From Candidatus Vicinibacter proximus (GTDB lineage: Bacteria > Bacteroidota > Bacteroidia > Chitinophagales > Saprospiraceae): 64,000 bases of DNA. The position numbers and the translations under genes were made by a program. Positions 48,176 through 57,019 of the stretch are shown piece after piece (position 1 is the first letter of the stretch; each line of letters starts with the position of its first letter). The notes under the pieces were generated by a model. That model had not been told where the DNA came from. It was given only the letters and a program-made list of their open reading frames with translations, and ran no database searches. The stretch is from positions 1-64,000 of the forward strand of contig JADJOE010000003.1 of NCBI GenBank assembly GCA_016713905.1, written 5' to 3'.

Positions 48176-49189
48176 TCAATTAGGACAAGCTGTAGTATAA
48201 AAAAGGGCATAACCTCCACCTCCGGTTACTCGATTAACCGTGGTGTTTTCCTGAAGTAATATAAAATCCGTGGCCCAAAATGGATTTTCTACGCCAATGT
48301 CAATTATTGTATTGCATCCGGATCCACCCATGGTATAACTTTTTCTCAATTTATTTGAACTAAGGCCATTGTAAGTGCAGATTGTTGATGCGGTATTGCA
48401 ATCTAAGTCCAATTGCGATATTCTTAGGTAATCAGCTTTAAACTCAGCCGGAAAAACTGTTGCAGGCTTTGGGGTAAACCAAGGATCGATCGCAAAATTT
48501 ATTAAAGTTTTTATGGAATGATTTGGGGTAAAAACAGGATCGTGAATTGTTTTAATTTGTTTATTGTCATAGAACCAAGTCAACCGGTTTGGTTCCCAAA
48601 GAACAGCATATTTATGAGGATCACTGATTAAGCCCACGTAGGTTTTAGTGATGCCGGCACTAAGACCAGAATCACAACTTATCGATGGGTCAACCCACAC
48701 ATAATTGAATCCGGTATGCAAGCCGGATTCACTAATTTCTCCACTTGGTTCATTAATGTCAATTTCATTCCACCAGCACTGAGATGCATTTGCACCAAAA
48801 ACCCAAAAGGCTGGCCAAAAACCATAGCCGATTGGCATCTTGGCATTAATCTCCCAATAACCATATTTATAGGAAAATTTTGAATGAACGGCTCCACTTC
48901 GATAGTAGTACAGATTAGTATTACAAGTAATAGGATTTACAAGTTTTTCAGCCTTTAAAGTTAGCCAGCCACTTTGGCAAGTTACATTAGAATCTTTGTT
49001 GCATTCCAGCCCATTGTTAATATCACCCCAGTCATATCCATTCGTCCATTCAGTTACCTCGTTTAAGGAATTAAAGTCGTCAAATTTCTGAGTGAGCCAT
49101 GTAGCATCATTTGTTTGAAAGTGTTGGGCGCGAATGCATGCAGGCAACAGACATAAGATATCAAGTAATAAGATGTAGATGACTTTCAT
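48176..49189 (-). CDS. Secreted glycoside hydrolase family 16 (beta-glucanase type)
   Basis: 337 residues from ATG 49189 (MKVIYILLLDILCLLPACIR then AQ). The GH16 jelly roll holds YGYWEINAKMPIGYGFWPAF and the catalytic motif WWNEIDINEPSGE, in which the ExDxxE residues are Glu142 and Glu147. Further blocks are HKYAVLWEPNRLTWFYDN and LINFAIDPWF. Family members cut beta-1,3 or mixed beta-glucans, laminarin, agar or carrageenan; the substrate is not decided by sequence. No T9SS domain is visible at its end; the C-terminal 60 residues are unassigned. It lies 4 bases after the S74-type gene. Confidence 0.88.
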   Translation of the reverse strand: MKVIYILLLDILCLLPACIRAQHFQTNDATWLTQKFDDFNSLNEVTEWTNGYDWGDINNGLECNKDSNVTCQSGWLTLKAEKLVNPITCNTNLYYYRSGAVHSKFSYKYGYWEINAKMPIGYGFWPAFWVFGANASQCWWNEIDINEPSGEISESGLHTGFNYVWVDPSISCDSGLSAGITKTYVGLISDPHKYAVLWEPNRLTWFYDNKQIKTIHDPVFTPNHSIKTLINFAIDPWFTPKPATVFPAEFKADYLRISQLDLDCNTASTICTYNGLSSNKLRKSYTMGGSGCNTIIDIGVENPFWATDFILLQENTTVNRVTGGGGYALFYTTACPN

Positions 49190-49193
49190 GATA

Positions 49194-49895
49194 TTATTTT
49201 TTAGGTCGATCTTGCAAATTATTACAACATTGGTCCAGTTGAGCCTCAAGTTGGATGATTTTGTTATTCAACTCATGTATGCTTTTTACCATAAATGGAA
49301 TTAGTTCAATATAATTAATTCCAAGGGATTTTTCATTTTCTTTGTCAACCAAAGCAGGTAAAATTTCTTCCATTTCTTGTGCAAGGAATCCGAATCTTAA
49401 TTTATTTGAAGTTGTCAACTCATCAATAAACTGGTATGAATAAGGCTTTAATTGAAGAATTTTTTCCAAGGAAGGTGGTAGGTCTGTAATATTGGTCTTC
49501 AAATTCTTATCCGACAAAAACACAGTAACTCCATCCCCTCTTATGTAGTATTTAGAAACCCCATTCAGTTGGATTTCCAATCCTTTACTTAGTGCTCTAT
49601 TTACATTATTAATTTGGCAATATTGATAATCATTGATGTGGGATACACTTTTTAGGTAAAGTGATCCCCGTCCGATAGTGGGCGACGATCCTGACTCAAC
49701 CTGCAGTCTGAAAATATTGTCTATTTCAGAAAGCGTTCCAACAGTTGTGTTACCACCGGAGAAAACTTTTACCTGAGCGATTAATGAATGAAAAGACAAC
49801 AAGGTGAAAACTAATAATGCAAATTTGCCATGGTTAACTTTTCTAGAAATTAATTTCTTGAAAGTTGAAAGTTGAAAGTTGAAAGTTGTTTTCAT
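49194..49895 (-). CDS. Tail-fibre-like protein with S74 intramolecular chaperone domain
   Basis: 233 residues. The N-terminal 22 residues (MKTTFNFQLSTFKKLISRKV) are encoded by a heptanucleotide repeat, and the signal peptide FALLVFTLLSFHSLIAQ comes only after them. The C-terminal S74-type domain is seen in FLSDKNLKTNITDLPPSLEK, LKPYSYQFIDE, LRFGFLAQEMEEILPALVDK, and the coiled coil SIHELNNKIIQLEAQLDQ. In phage tail spikes this domain trimerises and then cleaves itself; in Bacteroidota it is common in secreted proteins. First gene of the operon with GH16 and FISUMP. Confidence 0.85.
   Translation of the reverse strand: MKTTFNFQLSTFKKLISRKVNHGKFALLVFTLLSFHSLIAQVKVFSGGNTTVGTLSEIDNIFRLQVESGSSPTIGRGSLYLKSVSHINDYQYCQINNVNRALSKGLEIQLNGVSKYYIRGDGVTVFLSDKNLKTNITDLPPSLEKILQLKPYSYQFIDELTTSNKLRFGFLAQEMEEILPALVDKENEKSLGINYIELIPFMVKSIHELNNKIIQLEAQLDQCCNNLQDRPKK
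49858..49888 (-). repeat. Heptanucleotide repeat inside the start of the S74-type gene
   Basis: Four units of TTGAAAG plus TTG on the plus strand (CAACTTT on the coding strand), three bases downstream of the gap after the start codon ATGAAAA. Seven is not a multiple of three, so gain or loss of a unit shifts the frame of all that follows. Confidence 0.85.
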
Positions 49896-50044
49896 AATTA
49901 ATTTTTTCTAAATTAAGATTATTTTTTAATTTCTAATGATAAATTAACATAATGTTAACATATCTTTATATAAAAAAGAGTAAAAGGAATATGATCAAAT
50001 AAATTATTTTTAAAATGATGATCTAATATTTCAAAATATAGACT

Positions 50045-50320
50045 ATGCTTATGAATAACAGAATGTTTAATTTGGGAATTACAATAATGATTTCCCTCTT
50101 GTTTGCTTTTATCTACCGAAAATCCCAGAGCCATATAACATTGAATTTATTCTTTATCAGTTTTATTCTTTATTTTTTAGGCAATACGCTTTTGGGGTTG
50201 GCCATCATTTACATTTATAATCTGATACGTGGTTTTCCTACTCAAATGTTTTCAAAAAGCCACTTTATTATTATAGTATTTTTATTTTTATGTATGCTGA
50301 TTGGATTTAAGGAGAATTAA
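50045..50320 (+). CDS. Small membrane protein of unknown function (91 aa)
   Basis: Three hydrophobic segments: MFNLGITIMISLLFAFIY, NLFFISFILYFLGNTLLGLA and HFIIIVFLFLCMLIGF. No family recognised. It stands alone between the divergent S74-type gene and WbqC. Start at 50045 or at the ATG six bases later. Confidence 0.5.
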   Translation: MLMNNRMFNLGITIMISLLFAFIYRKSQSHITLNLFFISFILYFLGNTLLGLAIIYIYNLIRGFPTQMFSKSHFIIIVFLFLCMLIGFKEN

Positions 50321-50473
50321 GCAGCAGTCAAAAATACCGATACGCAATTGATCTCTAAAAATTTGGAAGAATGAAGGTCAACCTGAGTAATTTTTAACGG
50401 TTGATCTTTGTGAAGTAAATATTAGCAGGCTAAATATTTATTGCGCTAACTTTACCGGACATTTCCTGAAATT

Positions 50474-51106
50474 ATGCATGTTCATTCTGTACTGATTCCC
50501 ATTAGTGTTTTTACACCAATCGTATTATTGGCAGAATGTCTTGATCAAAATGTCCTCATTGAAACTTGTGAGCATTATCAGAAGAGAAGTTTTAGGAATC
50601 GATTTTTTTTACCTTCCGGAAATGTACTCCAAATGCTGAGCATACCGCTTCGAAAAGGGAAGAATGAATCATTGCCTATTCGACTGGTAGAAATTGCAAA
50701 TGAATTACCCTGGAGGGAACAGCACATCAAGACTTTGCAGAGTATTTACGGAAGGAGCCCTTATTTTATTTTTTATAAAGATGAGCTGTTCGAACTGATT
50801 CAAAACGGCCCAAATTCCCTATATGATTTTGATTTGAAAAGTCTGAAATGGTTGTTGAATATGCTTAAACTAGACACTACTTTGTCAGAGACCCAATCTT
50901 ATGAAAAGGAAACAAAAGAAGAGATTTTGGATTTAAGATCTGCACTAAAACCATCTTTATTCGAAGGAAAATATTTACCTTCCTATTGGGGAAGCGATCC
51001 CGTACCTGCCCAAAGTTCCGCGTTGGATCTACTTTTCCATATGGGACCTGATTCTTATTCCTATCTTGAAAGTATACAAGGCATTGATTTATTAACCAAG
51101 CTTTAA
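50474..51106 (+). CDS. WbqC-family protein
   Basis: 210 residues. HSVLIPISVFTPIVLLAECL, ETCEHYQKRSFRNRFFLPSG, NVLQMLSIPLRKGKNESLPI and WREQHIKTLQSIYGRSPYFI are the blocks of the WbqC-like family, in which the C-terminal part ends ...LDLLFHMGPDSYSYLE. Members occur in O-antigen clusters and elsewhere in Bacteroidota; the biochemical role is not established. Confidence 0.85.
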   Translation: MHVHSVLIPISVFTPIVLLAECLDQNVLIETCEHYQKRSFRNRFFLPSGNVLQMLSIPLRKGKNESLPIRLVEIANELPWREQHIKTLQSIYGRSPYFIFYKDELFELIQNGPNSLYDFDLKSLKWLLNMLKLDTTLSETQSYEKETKEEILDLRSALKPSLFEGKYLPSYWGSDPVPAQSSALDLLFHMGPDSYSYLESIQGIDLLTKL

Positions 51107-51139
51107 GATTCCTGATTTCTCTTGCGGCTGCTGATGTCG

Positions 51140-51147
51140 TAGCTTTG
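51140..51147 (+). promoter_or_regulatory. Possible -7 box for the M1 peptidase gene
   Basis: TAGCTTTG fits TAnnTTTG and would place the transcript start about 18 bases before the ATG at 51172. A TTG lies 15 bases upstream, shorter than usual spacing. Confidence 0.4.
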
Positions 51148-51171
51148 TTCTGAATATTTTTAGTCTCAGTA

Positions 51172-53031
51172 ATGAAGTATCAGTTATTTATTTTGCTTTT
51201 GTGTTTGGGCTGCAAAGAGGTACAACCGGCAAAAATCAAAGATTCCACCTCCAGACCGGATCCACATAGTTTTTCCCGACCGGATGAAGCCAGGACTGTT
51301 CATTTGGATTTGGACATAGCGTGTGATTTTGAGTTGCAGCAAATAATCGGGGTGGCCTCTTACACCATTTCACATCAAAATGCACACAGGATTATTTTTG
51401 ATAATCTGGGGCTCACCATCAGCAAGGTGGAGATTGAAGATGAACAGGGCCGGAAGCAACCAATTGGATTTACAAGTCCGGATTCTGATACCCTGCTTGG
51501 AAGCTCCATTGAAATCATCATAAAACCCGACACCAGAAAAGTACATCTGCATTATTCTACCAACAAAGACGCGATGGCTCTTCAATGGCTTGATTCTAAC
51601 TTTACTTATTCACACAAGTTTCCATTCCTGTTTACGCAAAGCCAATCCATTTATGCGCGTAGCTGGATTCCGTGTCAGGATGGACCGGGTATCAGATTCA
51701 GCTATACTGCAAAGGTGAAAGTTCCCAAAGGAATGATGGCCGTAATGAGTGCAGAAAATAGCCAAATTGTTGACAGCAGTGGAATCTATTCCTTTAAAAT
51801 GGATAAACCGGTGCCAGCCTATTTGATGGCCCTGGCAGTGGGGGATTTTAAATTTTTACCCTTAGGTAAGCGTACCGGCGTGTATGCAGAAGCAGAAATT
51901 ATCCATAAAGCAGCTTATGAATTTGAAGATTTGGAGAAAATGGTCGAATCTGCAGAAAAACTGTACGGTCCTTATCCCTGGGGCAGATATGATGTCATTG
52001 TTCTTCCGACAGGATTTCCTTTTGGGGGCATGGAGAATCCCAGACTTACATTTTTGACCCCTACAGTCATTGCAGGAGACCGATCGCTCACCTCTTTATT
52101 GGCACATGAGCTGGCACATTCCTGGTCAGGGAATCTGGTGACCAACGCTACCTGGGAAGATTTTTGGTTGAATGAGGGTTTTACCACTTATTTTGAAAGC
52201 CGCATCATGGAGTCTTTGTACGGTAAGCCGTATGCAGATATGTTGAGTCTGCTCGGTTACCAGGATTTGCAAAAAACCATGCATGAAATGGGGGATACCA
52301 GCCCTTTTACCCGACTCAAATTAAATTTGAAAGATATAGATCCTGAAGAGGCACTCAGCGATATAGCTTATGAAAAGGGTAAGTTACTCCTGCGCTTTTT
52401 GGAAGAGAGATTGGGGAGGGATCGCTGGGATCCGTTTTTGAAATCTTATTTTGACGCCTTCCAATTCAAATCCAACACTTCCGAAGGATTTTTGAAGTTT
52501 TTCGATCAGGCATTTCCGTCCATTCCTAAAGATTTAAGGGATACCATCCAAAAATGGGTCTATGAGCCCGGATTAATTTCTTTCAAACCAGGGTGGGACA
52601 ACAGCAATTTTGAGACTGTGGAGAGAAAGCTCACCTCATTTTTGAAAACCAATGATCCAATCAGCCTGGGCAGCGAATCATGGTCCACCCATGAGTGGCT
52701 TCATTTTATCAGAATGTTACCCCTGGATAAGAATGAAACCCGTATAAAGAACCTTGATGCAGCTTTTAAGCTTTCCGGATCCGGTAATTCTGAAATCGCG
52801 CATGCCTGGTTGCTTTTTATTATTAAATCCGGGATGGGGGCAAAATATTTGAATGAGTTAGAGCGATTCTTAGGCTCAGTGGGTAGAAGAAAATTTCTCA
52901 CGCCATTGTATGAAGCCCTTGTAGAAAAGGGATTGGGACAACAGTCCAGGGAAATTTTTCAACGATCCAAGAAAATTTACCATCCTCTGACCATCAGCAC
53001 CCTTGAAAAAGTCCTCTATCCCAAAATTTAA
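51172..53031 (+). CDS. M1-family aminopeptidase (leukotriene A4 hydrolase-like)
   Basis: 619 residues. Lipoprotein-type signal MKYQLFILLLCLGCKEV. The substrate-anchoring motif FPFGGMENPRLTFLTPTVIA is followed by zinc motif AHELAHSWSGNLVTNATWED and the third ligand Glu in FWLNEGFTTYFESRIME. The C-terminal helical domain (KYLNELERFLGSVGRRKFLT) is as in LTA4H/aminopeptidase B. It removes N-terminal residues from peptides, probably in the periplasm. It lies 65 bases after WbqC and upstream of the S46 peptidase in the same direction. Confidence 0.92.
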   Translation: MKYQLFILLLCLGCKEVQPAKIKDSTSRPDPHSFSRPDEARTVHLDLDIACDFELQQIIGVASYTISHQNAHRIIFDNLGLTISKVEIEDEQGRKQPIGFTSPDSDTLLGSSIEIIIKPDTRKVHLHYSTNKDAMALQWLDSNFTYSHKFPFLFTQSQSIYARSWIPCQDGPGIRFSYTAKVKVPKGMMAVMSAENSQIVDSSGIYSFKMDKPVPAYLMALAVGDFKFLPLGKRTGVYAEAEIIHKAAYEFEDLEKMVESAEKLYGPYPWGRYDVIVLPTGFPFGGMENPRLTFLTPTVIAGDRSLTSLLAHELAHSWSGNLVTNATWEDFWLNEGFTTYFESRIMESLYGKPYADMLSLLGYQDLQKTMHEMGDTSPFTRLKLNLKDIDPEEALSDIAYEKGKLLLRFLEERLGRDRWDPFLKSYFDAFQFKSNTSEGFLKFFDQAFPSIPKDLRDTIQKWVYEPGLISFKPGWDNSNFETVERKLTSFLKTNDPISLGSESWSTHEWLHFIRMLPLDKNETRIKNLDAAFKLSGSGNSEIAHAWLLFIIKSGMGAKYLNELERFLGSVGRRKFLTPLYEALVEKGLGQQSREIFQRSKKIYHPLTISTLEKVLYPKI

Positions 53032-53060
53032 TTTGCTTTGTTCGCGTTAGTTTATCTTTG
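53032..53060 (+). promoter_or_regulatory. Promoter for the S46 peptidase gene
   Basis: TTTG at 53032-53035, 17 bases, then TATCTTTG at 53053-53060, matching the Bacteroidota -33/-7 pattern with slightly short spacing. The ATG follows at 53087. Confidence 0.55.
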
Positions 53061-53086
53061 CACGAATTTTTAAAAATATATTGGTC

Positions 53087-55147
53087 ATGAAGAAAGTTTT
53101 TTATTCCCTGTTATTGATCGTCAGTTTTAACCTGACCGCTCAGGAAGACATGTCTACCCCAAAAAGATTCGATTTTGGAAAGATGTGGACATTTGAAAAT
53201 CCGCCAAAGGATTGGTTTAAGGAGGCATATAATTTTACTCCGGATGATAAATGGTTTGATGATGTGCGCAAGTCTTCCTTAAGATTTGCAAGTTGGTGCT
53301 CCGCTTCTTTTGTTTCGCCCAACGGCTTGATCATGACCAATCACCACTGTTCGCGTGATGTGGCCCCTCAACTACAGAAAGAAGGGGAAGATTTTGACAA
53401 GAATGGATTTTACGCAGCTACGATGGCAGATGAGCGTAAATCCGAAGGTCTGTTTGTCGAGCAAATGATCATGGCTGCGGACATTTCCGACCGGGTACTT
53501 AAAATGATGGAAAAGGCGAAAGATGACACAGAGCGAAAACTTTTTCAGGACAGCGCACTCGCTCAGGTAACTCGGGAGTATCAGCAAATGGACGGATGGA
53601 AAGGATTACGGTTGCAGACCGTTACTTTTTACAGTGGAGGTAGATTCAGCATCTACGGATACAAAAGATACAATGATATTCGGTTGGTAATGATTCCTGA
53701 GACGGATCTAGGTTTCTTTGGAGGAGATCCGGACAATTTCACCTTTCCAAGATATACGCTCGATTGTACTTTTTGGCGCGCATACGACGAGAATGGCAAT
53801 CCTGTCAACTCCAGTGCAAATTATTTTAAATTCAATGTGGATGGGGTAAAAGAAGGAGAGCCGGTGTTTGTCATTGGAAATCCGGGGACTACTGAGCGAT
53901 ACAGGACCACCAAACAATTGGAATATGACCGGGACTATCGTTACAATCTGCAATATGAAATGTTTACCAACCGCATAAAACTTTTAGAGAAGGAATATGC
54001 ATCTGCGCCAAGTGTGGATTTGAAAAATGAAATTTTTGGATTGGCCAACAGCCAGAAGGTTTTTCAGGGAATTTATGGGGGACTTAGAAATCCGGATCTG
54101 ATGGCCAGGAAGAAAAAAATGGAAGATGAAATCAGGAAGAAAACAAAATTAAAAGGCGAAGACTATTGGGATGAATTGGGTAAGGCGGTAGATGGCTTGA
54201 AGAAACATGCTGCTGTTGTCACTTTGGCGGGTCCAGGAGGCATCAAAGGAAATATAGTAAATCTACTTTTTGCTTTGGGCAAATATGAAAAGACCTTGGA
54301 AATGCCTAATAATGCAGCAGCTTTGGATAAACTCAGAATGGGCATTAAAGATTTGGTGAAAGTAATTGATCAGGATAAAGAGAAGGAATATTTTGCTACC
54401 TACCTGATGGAGTTACAGAAATATGAACATCCGGAAAATAAATTTATCGACAAAATTCTGGATGGAAAAACCCCGGAAGCCAGAACGGATAAAATGCTTA
54501 AGAAAACTGATTTTACGGATTTGGAAAAACTTGAAAAAATTTTGGCAAAAGATCCAGCAAAATTTAAAAAGTTTGAGGATCCTATTCTGGATGCGGCAAG
54601 AATTATTGTACCTAAATACAATGATGCAGTAACTGCATTTCAATCCAGTACCCCTCGAAGAAGAGCATTGGAGGCTAAAATTGCCAATGCAGTGTTTGGT
54701 GTTAAAGGGAATAATCTTCCACCCGATGCTACATTTACTTTAAGGTTATCGGATGGAAAAGTATCCGGATACAAATACAATGGAACGATCGCGCCATACA
54801 AAACCACCTTTTATGGATTATACGATCGCTATTATTCTTACAATGAGCAAGCACCATATGCTTTGCCATCTAAATGGCAAAATCCACCGGTGGAATTGTT
54901 GAAAGCACCGATGAATTTTGTTTCTACTAACGACATCATAGGTGGTAACTCCGGTTCTCCGATTGTCAACCGTAATAAAGAGGCTGTGGGTTTGATTTTT
55001 GATGGAAATATTGAATCGCTTCCGGGTAGTTTTATCTATGATGAAACTTCCAACAGGGCAGTATGTGTGCATGCAGGCGGTATGGTTGCTGCGCTTAAAT
55101 ATATATACCGCGCAGAGAGACTTACGAATGAACTATTAGGAAAATAA
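53087..55147 (+). CDS. S46-family dipeptidyl-peptidase
   Basis: 686 residues from ATG 53087 (MKKVFYSLLLIVSFNLTAQ, signal peptide). Catalytic His in LIMTNHHCSRD near residue 84, Ser in DIIGGNSGSPIVNRN near 616, and a chymotrypsin-like fold interrupted by a helical domain (residues about 260-500). IFDGNIESL carries Gly at the position that separates DPP7-type (hydrophobic P1) from DPP11-type (Arg) specificity, as I recall it. Releases dipeptides from peptide N-termini in the periplasm, feeding amino-acid catabolism. Confidence 0.93.
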   Translation: MKKVFYSLLLIVSFNLTAQEDMSTPKRFDFGKMWTFENPPKDWFKEAYNFTPDDKWFDDVRKSSLRFASWCSASFVSPNGLIMTNHHCSRDVAPQLQKEGEDFDKNGFYAATMADERKSEGLFVEQMIMAADISDRVLKMMEKAKDDTERKLFQDSALAQVTREYQQMDGWKGLRLQTVTFYSGGRFSIYGYKRYNDIRLVMIPETDLGFFGGDPDNFTFPRYTLDCTFWRAYDENGNPVNSSANYFKFNVDGVKEGEPVFVIGNPGTTERYRTTKQLEYDRDYRYNLQYEMFTNRIKLLEKEYASAPSVDLKNEIFGLANSQKVFQGIYGGLRNPDLMARKKKMEDEIRKKTKLKGEDYWDELGKAVDGLKKHAAVVTLAGPGGIKGNIVNLLFALGKYEKTLEMPNNAAALDKLRMGIKDLVKVIDQDKEKEYFATYLMELQKYEHPENKFIDKILDGKTPEARTDKMLKKTDFTDLEKLEKILAKDPAKFKKFEDPILDAARIIVPKYNDAVTAFQSSTPRRRALEAKIANAVFGVKGNNLPPDATFTLRLSDGKVSGYKYNGTIAPYKTTFYGLYDRYYSYNEQAPYALPSKWQNPPVELLKAPMNFVSTNDIIGGNSGSPIVNRNKEAVGLIFDGNIESLPGSFIYDETSNRAVCVHAGGMVAALKYIYRAERLTNELLGK

Positions 55148-55165
55148 TTTTAGATAAAAATAGAT

Positions 55166-55588
55166 ATGAAAAAACTCATCGTCTTATGTTCCGTCGCATT
55201 CCTCATTGCTTGTGGTGGAACCAACAACACCATTAAGGGTGTAAGCAATCTAACTACACGTCCGGATTGCAAGGGTCCTTGCGGCAAGGTAATGCCTTGT
55301 GAAGGAAAGACCATGACGCTTGAAGTTGAATTGCGGAATAATAATATTCTTCAGGGTGGGGCAGCGTTGTTCGTAAGAGATCCGGACAATTTTGATTATA
55401 CGGTTAAAATCGAATTTGGAGAAAGTGTTCCGCCGGAAGTGTATGCCAATGCTAAGGATGCCCAAAATAAAAGATTGAGGGTAACAGGAGTAATTGAAGG
55501 GTATGATGTTTATGTGCATGAATTGTGTACAAGGTCCTATACTTTTAAAGTCAATGATGCTAAGAATTTTAGCTTGCTCAAAGATTAG
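55166..55588 (+). CDS. Small lipoprotein with OB-like core
   Basis: 140 residues. Signal MKKLIVLCSVAFLIACGG with lipobox IAC. The remainder (MPCEGKTMTLEVELRNNNIL; KRLRVTGVIEGYDVYVHELC) has the strand order of a small nucleic-acid-fold (OB-like) domain, but that is a guess. Four further cysteines could form disulfides. It lies 18 bases after the S46 gene, so they are probably co-transcribed, and a terminator follows. Confidence 0.7.
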   Translation: MKKLIVLCSVAFLIACGGTNNTIKGVSNLTTRPDCKGPCGKVMPCEGKTMTLEVELRNNNILQGGAALFVRDPDNFDYTVKIEFGESVPPEVYANAKDAQNKRLRVTGVIEGYDVYVHELCTRSYTFKVNDAKNFSLLKD

Positions 55589-55603
55589 CAAGATATAAAT
55601 CAT

Positions 55604-55637
55604 AAAAAAGCCCTGCAAATCTTGCGGGGCTTTTTTT
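55604..55637. terminator. Bidirectional terminator
   Basis: AAAAAAGCCC, TGCAA, ATC, TTGC, GGGGCTTTTTT: a GC-rich stem flanked by A and T runs that works in both directions, between the lipoprotein gene (plus) and the membrane protein gene (minus). Confidence 0.85.
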
Positions 55638-55665
55638 ATTACAGCTAATGCAGATCTTTATAAAA

Positions 55666-56010
55666 TTAATCTTTCTCGACGTGCAAGATGTGCAACAACC
55701 TGTGAATGATTGGGGCAAAAAACACGGCAGTAATACTTAGGAAGGCTACGCCACTGTATAAAGCATAAAAGGAAGAAAATAACTTGGATGCTACGGTGGT
55801 CATTTCTGCAACTGGTCCCATTCCGGTGAGAATCATGGCGGACATGTGGAAACCATCCAGCCAGGAGAGATGGCAAATAAAATGATAGCCAAACGTTCCC
55901 AATGCCATGGAAAAAGTAATCAAGCTCAGGGCAAACAAATTATATCGCCAAAGTCTTAAGTAGAAATTGGGCATATTGATGACGTCCTCTTTCTTATGTT
56001 CCAGTTTCAT
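55666..56010 (-). CDS. Small membrane protein of unknown function
   Basis: 114 residues from ATG 56010 (MKLEHKKEDVINMPNFYL). Three hydrophobic segments: YNLFALSLITFSMALGTFGY, the MSAMILTGMGPVAEM stretch, and FYALYSGVAFLSITAVFFAP. It ends with a His-rich helix (HRLLHILHVEKD). The middle segment loosely recalls the pore region of small ion channels but lacks the TxGYG filter, so I do not assign a function. Confidence 0.65.
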   Translation of the reverse strand: MKLEHKKEDVINMPNFYLRLWRYNLFALSLITFSMALGTFGYHFICHLSWLDGFHMSAMILTGMGPVAEMTTVASKLFSSFYALYSGVAFLSITAVFFAPIIHRLLHILHVEKD

Positions 56011-56108
56011 ATTTTTAGGAGTTGGGTCCAATGATCAGTTTTAGATTTTAGTTGTGGCTTTTAAATTTTCAATCCGGTAAAATGTTCCGATAAAATTAAA
56101 ATTAAATT

Positions 56109-56783
56109 TTATTTCTCCAACAACCGGAGCCCTTCTCTTCTGGTAAGTGAAGAAAGTGCATTGGTTTCAATAAATTTTCTGACTGCACGTGGATTGGTTT
56201 TGGAATATTGCCGTAGCGCCCATCCGGATGCTTTTTGAATGAAAAATTCCTTACTGTCGGCGTGTTTTAAAATGAGTCTTTGCATCAGGTTGAAATCCGT
56301 TTTGTCGCGGTAAAACAATTGCAGAATGATGGCCGCCCGTTGATACCAGAAATTATCGCTTTCAATCCACTGAAGAGATTTTTCTCTAAAAACAGTTGGA
56401 TGTTTTAGTAACATTTTGCCAAGGATGTTGGGCGCTATACAATCCACCGTATCCCACCAGGACTGATCCCCGATCAGTTCTTCAAAAAGAGGTAGAACCT
56501 CTAAACCAAGTTTGTTCTGAAATTTCTGTGTGTAATCCAGGGCAGCGTACTTCCATTCTCTTTGGTCTTCCGCCCAGCAACTGAGTACAAATTCTTCTAC
56601 AGTTGGAAAATCATATTTGTTGTAATTGGCAAATACTTTTCGTTCTAATTCTTTACGTATAGGTGAAGCTATGCCAAAATATACGAACTGATGGCGCATA
56701 TAAGCCTCCATGCCCTTTGCCCTGGTAGGATTCGCTGCAGATAGAAAGGAGTGTTTGAGATCTTGAAATAATTGTCCACTCAT
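56109..56783 (-). CDS. AlkD-like DNA alkylation repair protein
   Basis: 224 residues of HEAT-like helical repeats. FGIASPIRKELERKVFANYN, QREWKYAALDYTQKFQN, IGDQSWWDTVDCIAPNILGK with the conserved Trp-Asp, and NFWYQRAAIILQLFYRDKTD and FIQKASGWALRQYSKTNP are the blocks of the AlkC/AlkD superfamily. AlkD is a DNA glycosylase that removes bulky or charged alkylated bases without base flipping. Full length. Its promoter overlaps the start region. Confidence 0.9.
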   Translation of the reverse strand: MSGQLFQDLKHSFLSAANPTRAKGMEAYMRHQFVYFGIASPIRKELERKVFANYNKYDFPTVEEFVLSCWAEDQREWKYAALDYTQKFQNKLGLEVLPLFEELIGDQSWWDTVDCIAPNILGKMLLKHPTVFREKSLQWIESDNFWYQRAAIILQLFYRDKTDFNLMQRLILKHADSKEFFIQKASGWALRQYSKTNPRAVRKFIETNALSSLTRREGLRLLEK

Positions 56784-56787
56784 CGGA

Positions 56788-56817
56788 CAAAGTTAAGCCA
56801 TGAAATCAGAGAGGCAA
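56788..56817 (-). promoter_or_regulatory. Promoter of the AlkD-like gene
   Basis: On the minus strand TTG (56817-56815), exactly 19 bases, then TAACTTTG (56795-56788): an excellent Bacteroidota -33/-7 promoter. The start codon begins five bases further, at 56783, so the transcript is probably leaderless. Confidence 0.65.
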
Positions 56818-57019
56818 TTATTTTTGAATATAAATCGGAGTACTATCTACATAAAATCCGATGGTTTTTTATCTAAGCCATATCGGCTGAAAAAACATCG
56901 ACGTAGATACCTAAAATCTGCATCCGACAAATTTTCTCCAAAAAAAAACATAACGCACATTAGAAAAAAAGCGTACACCTCTAACTTCAAGGGGTCCACT
57001 TATTTAAAGCCAATCAAAA

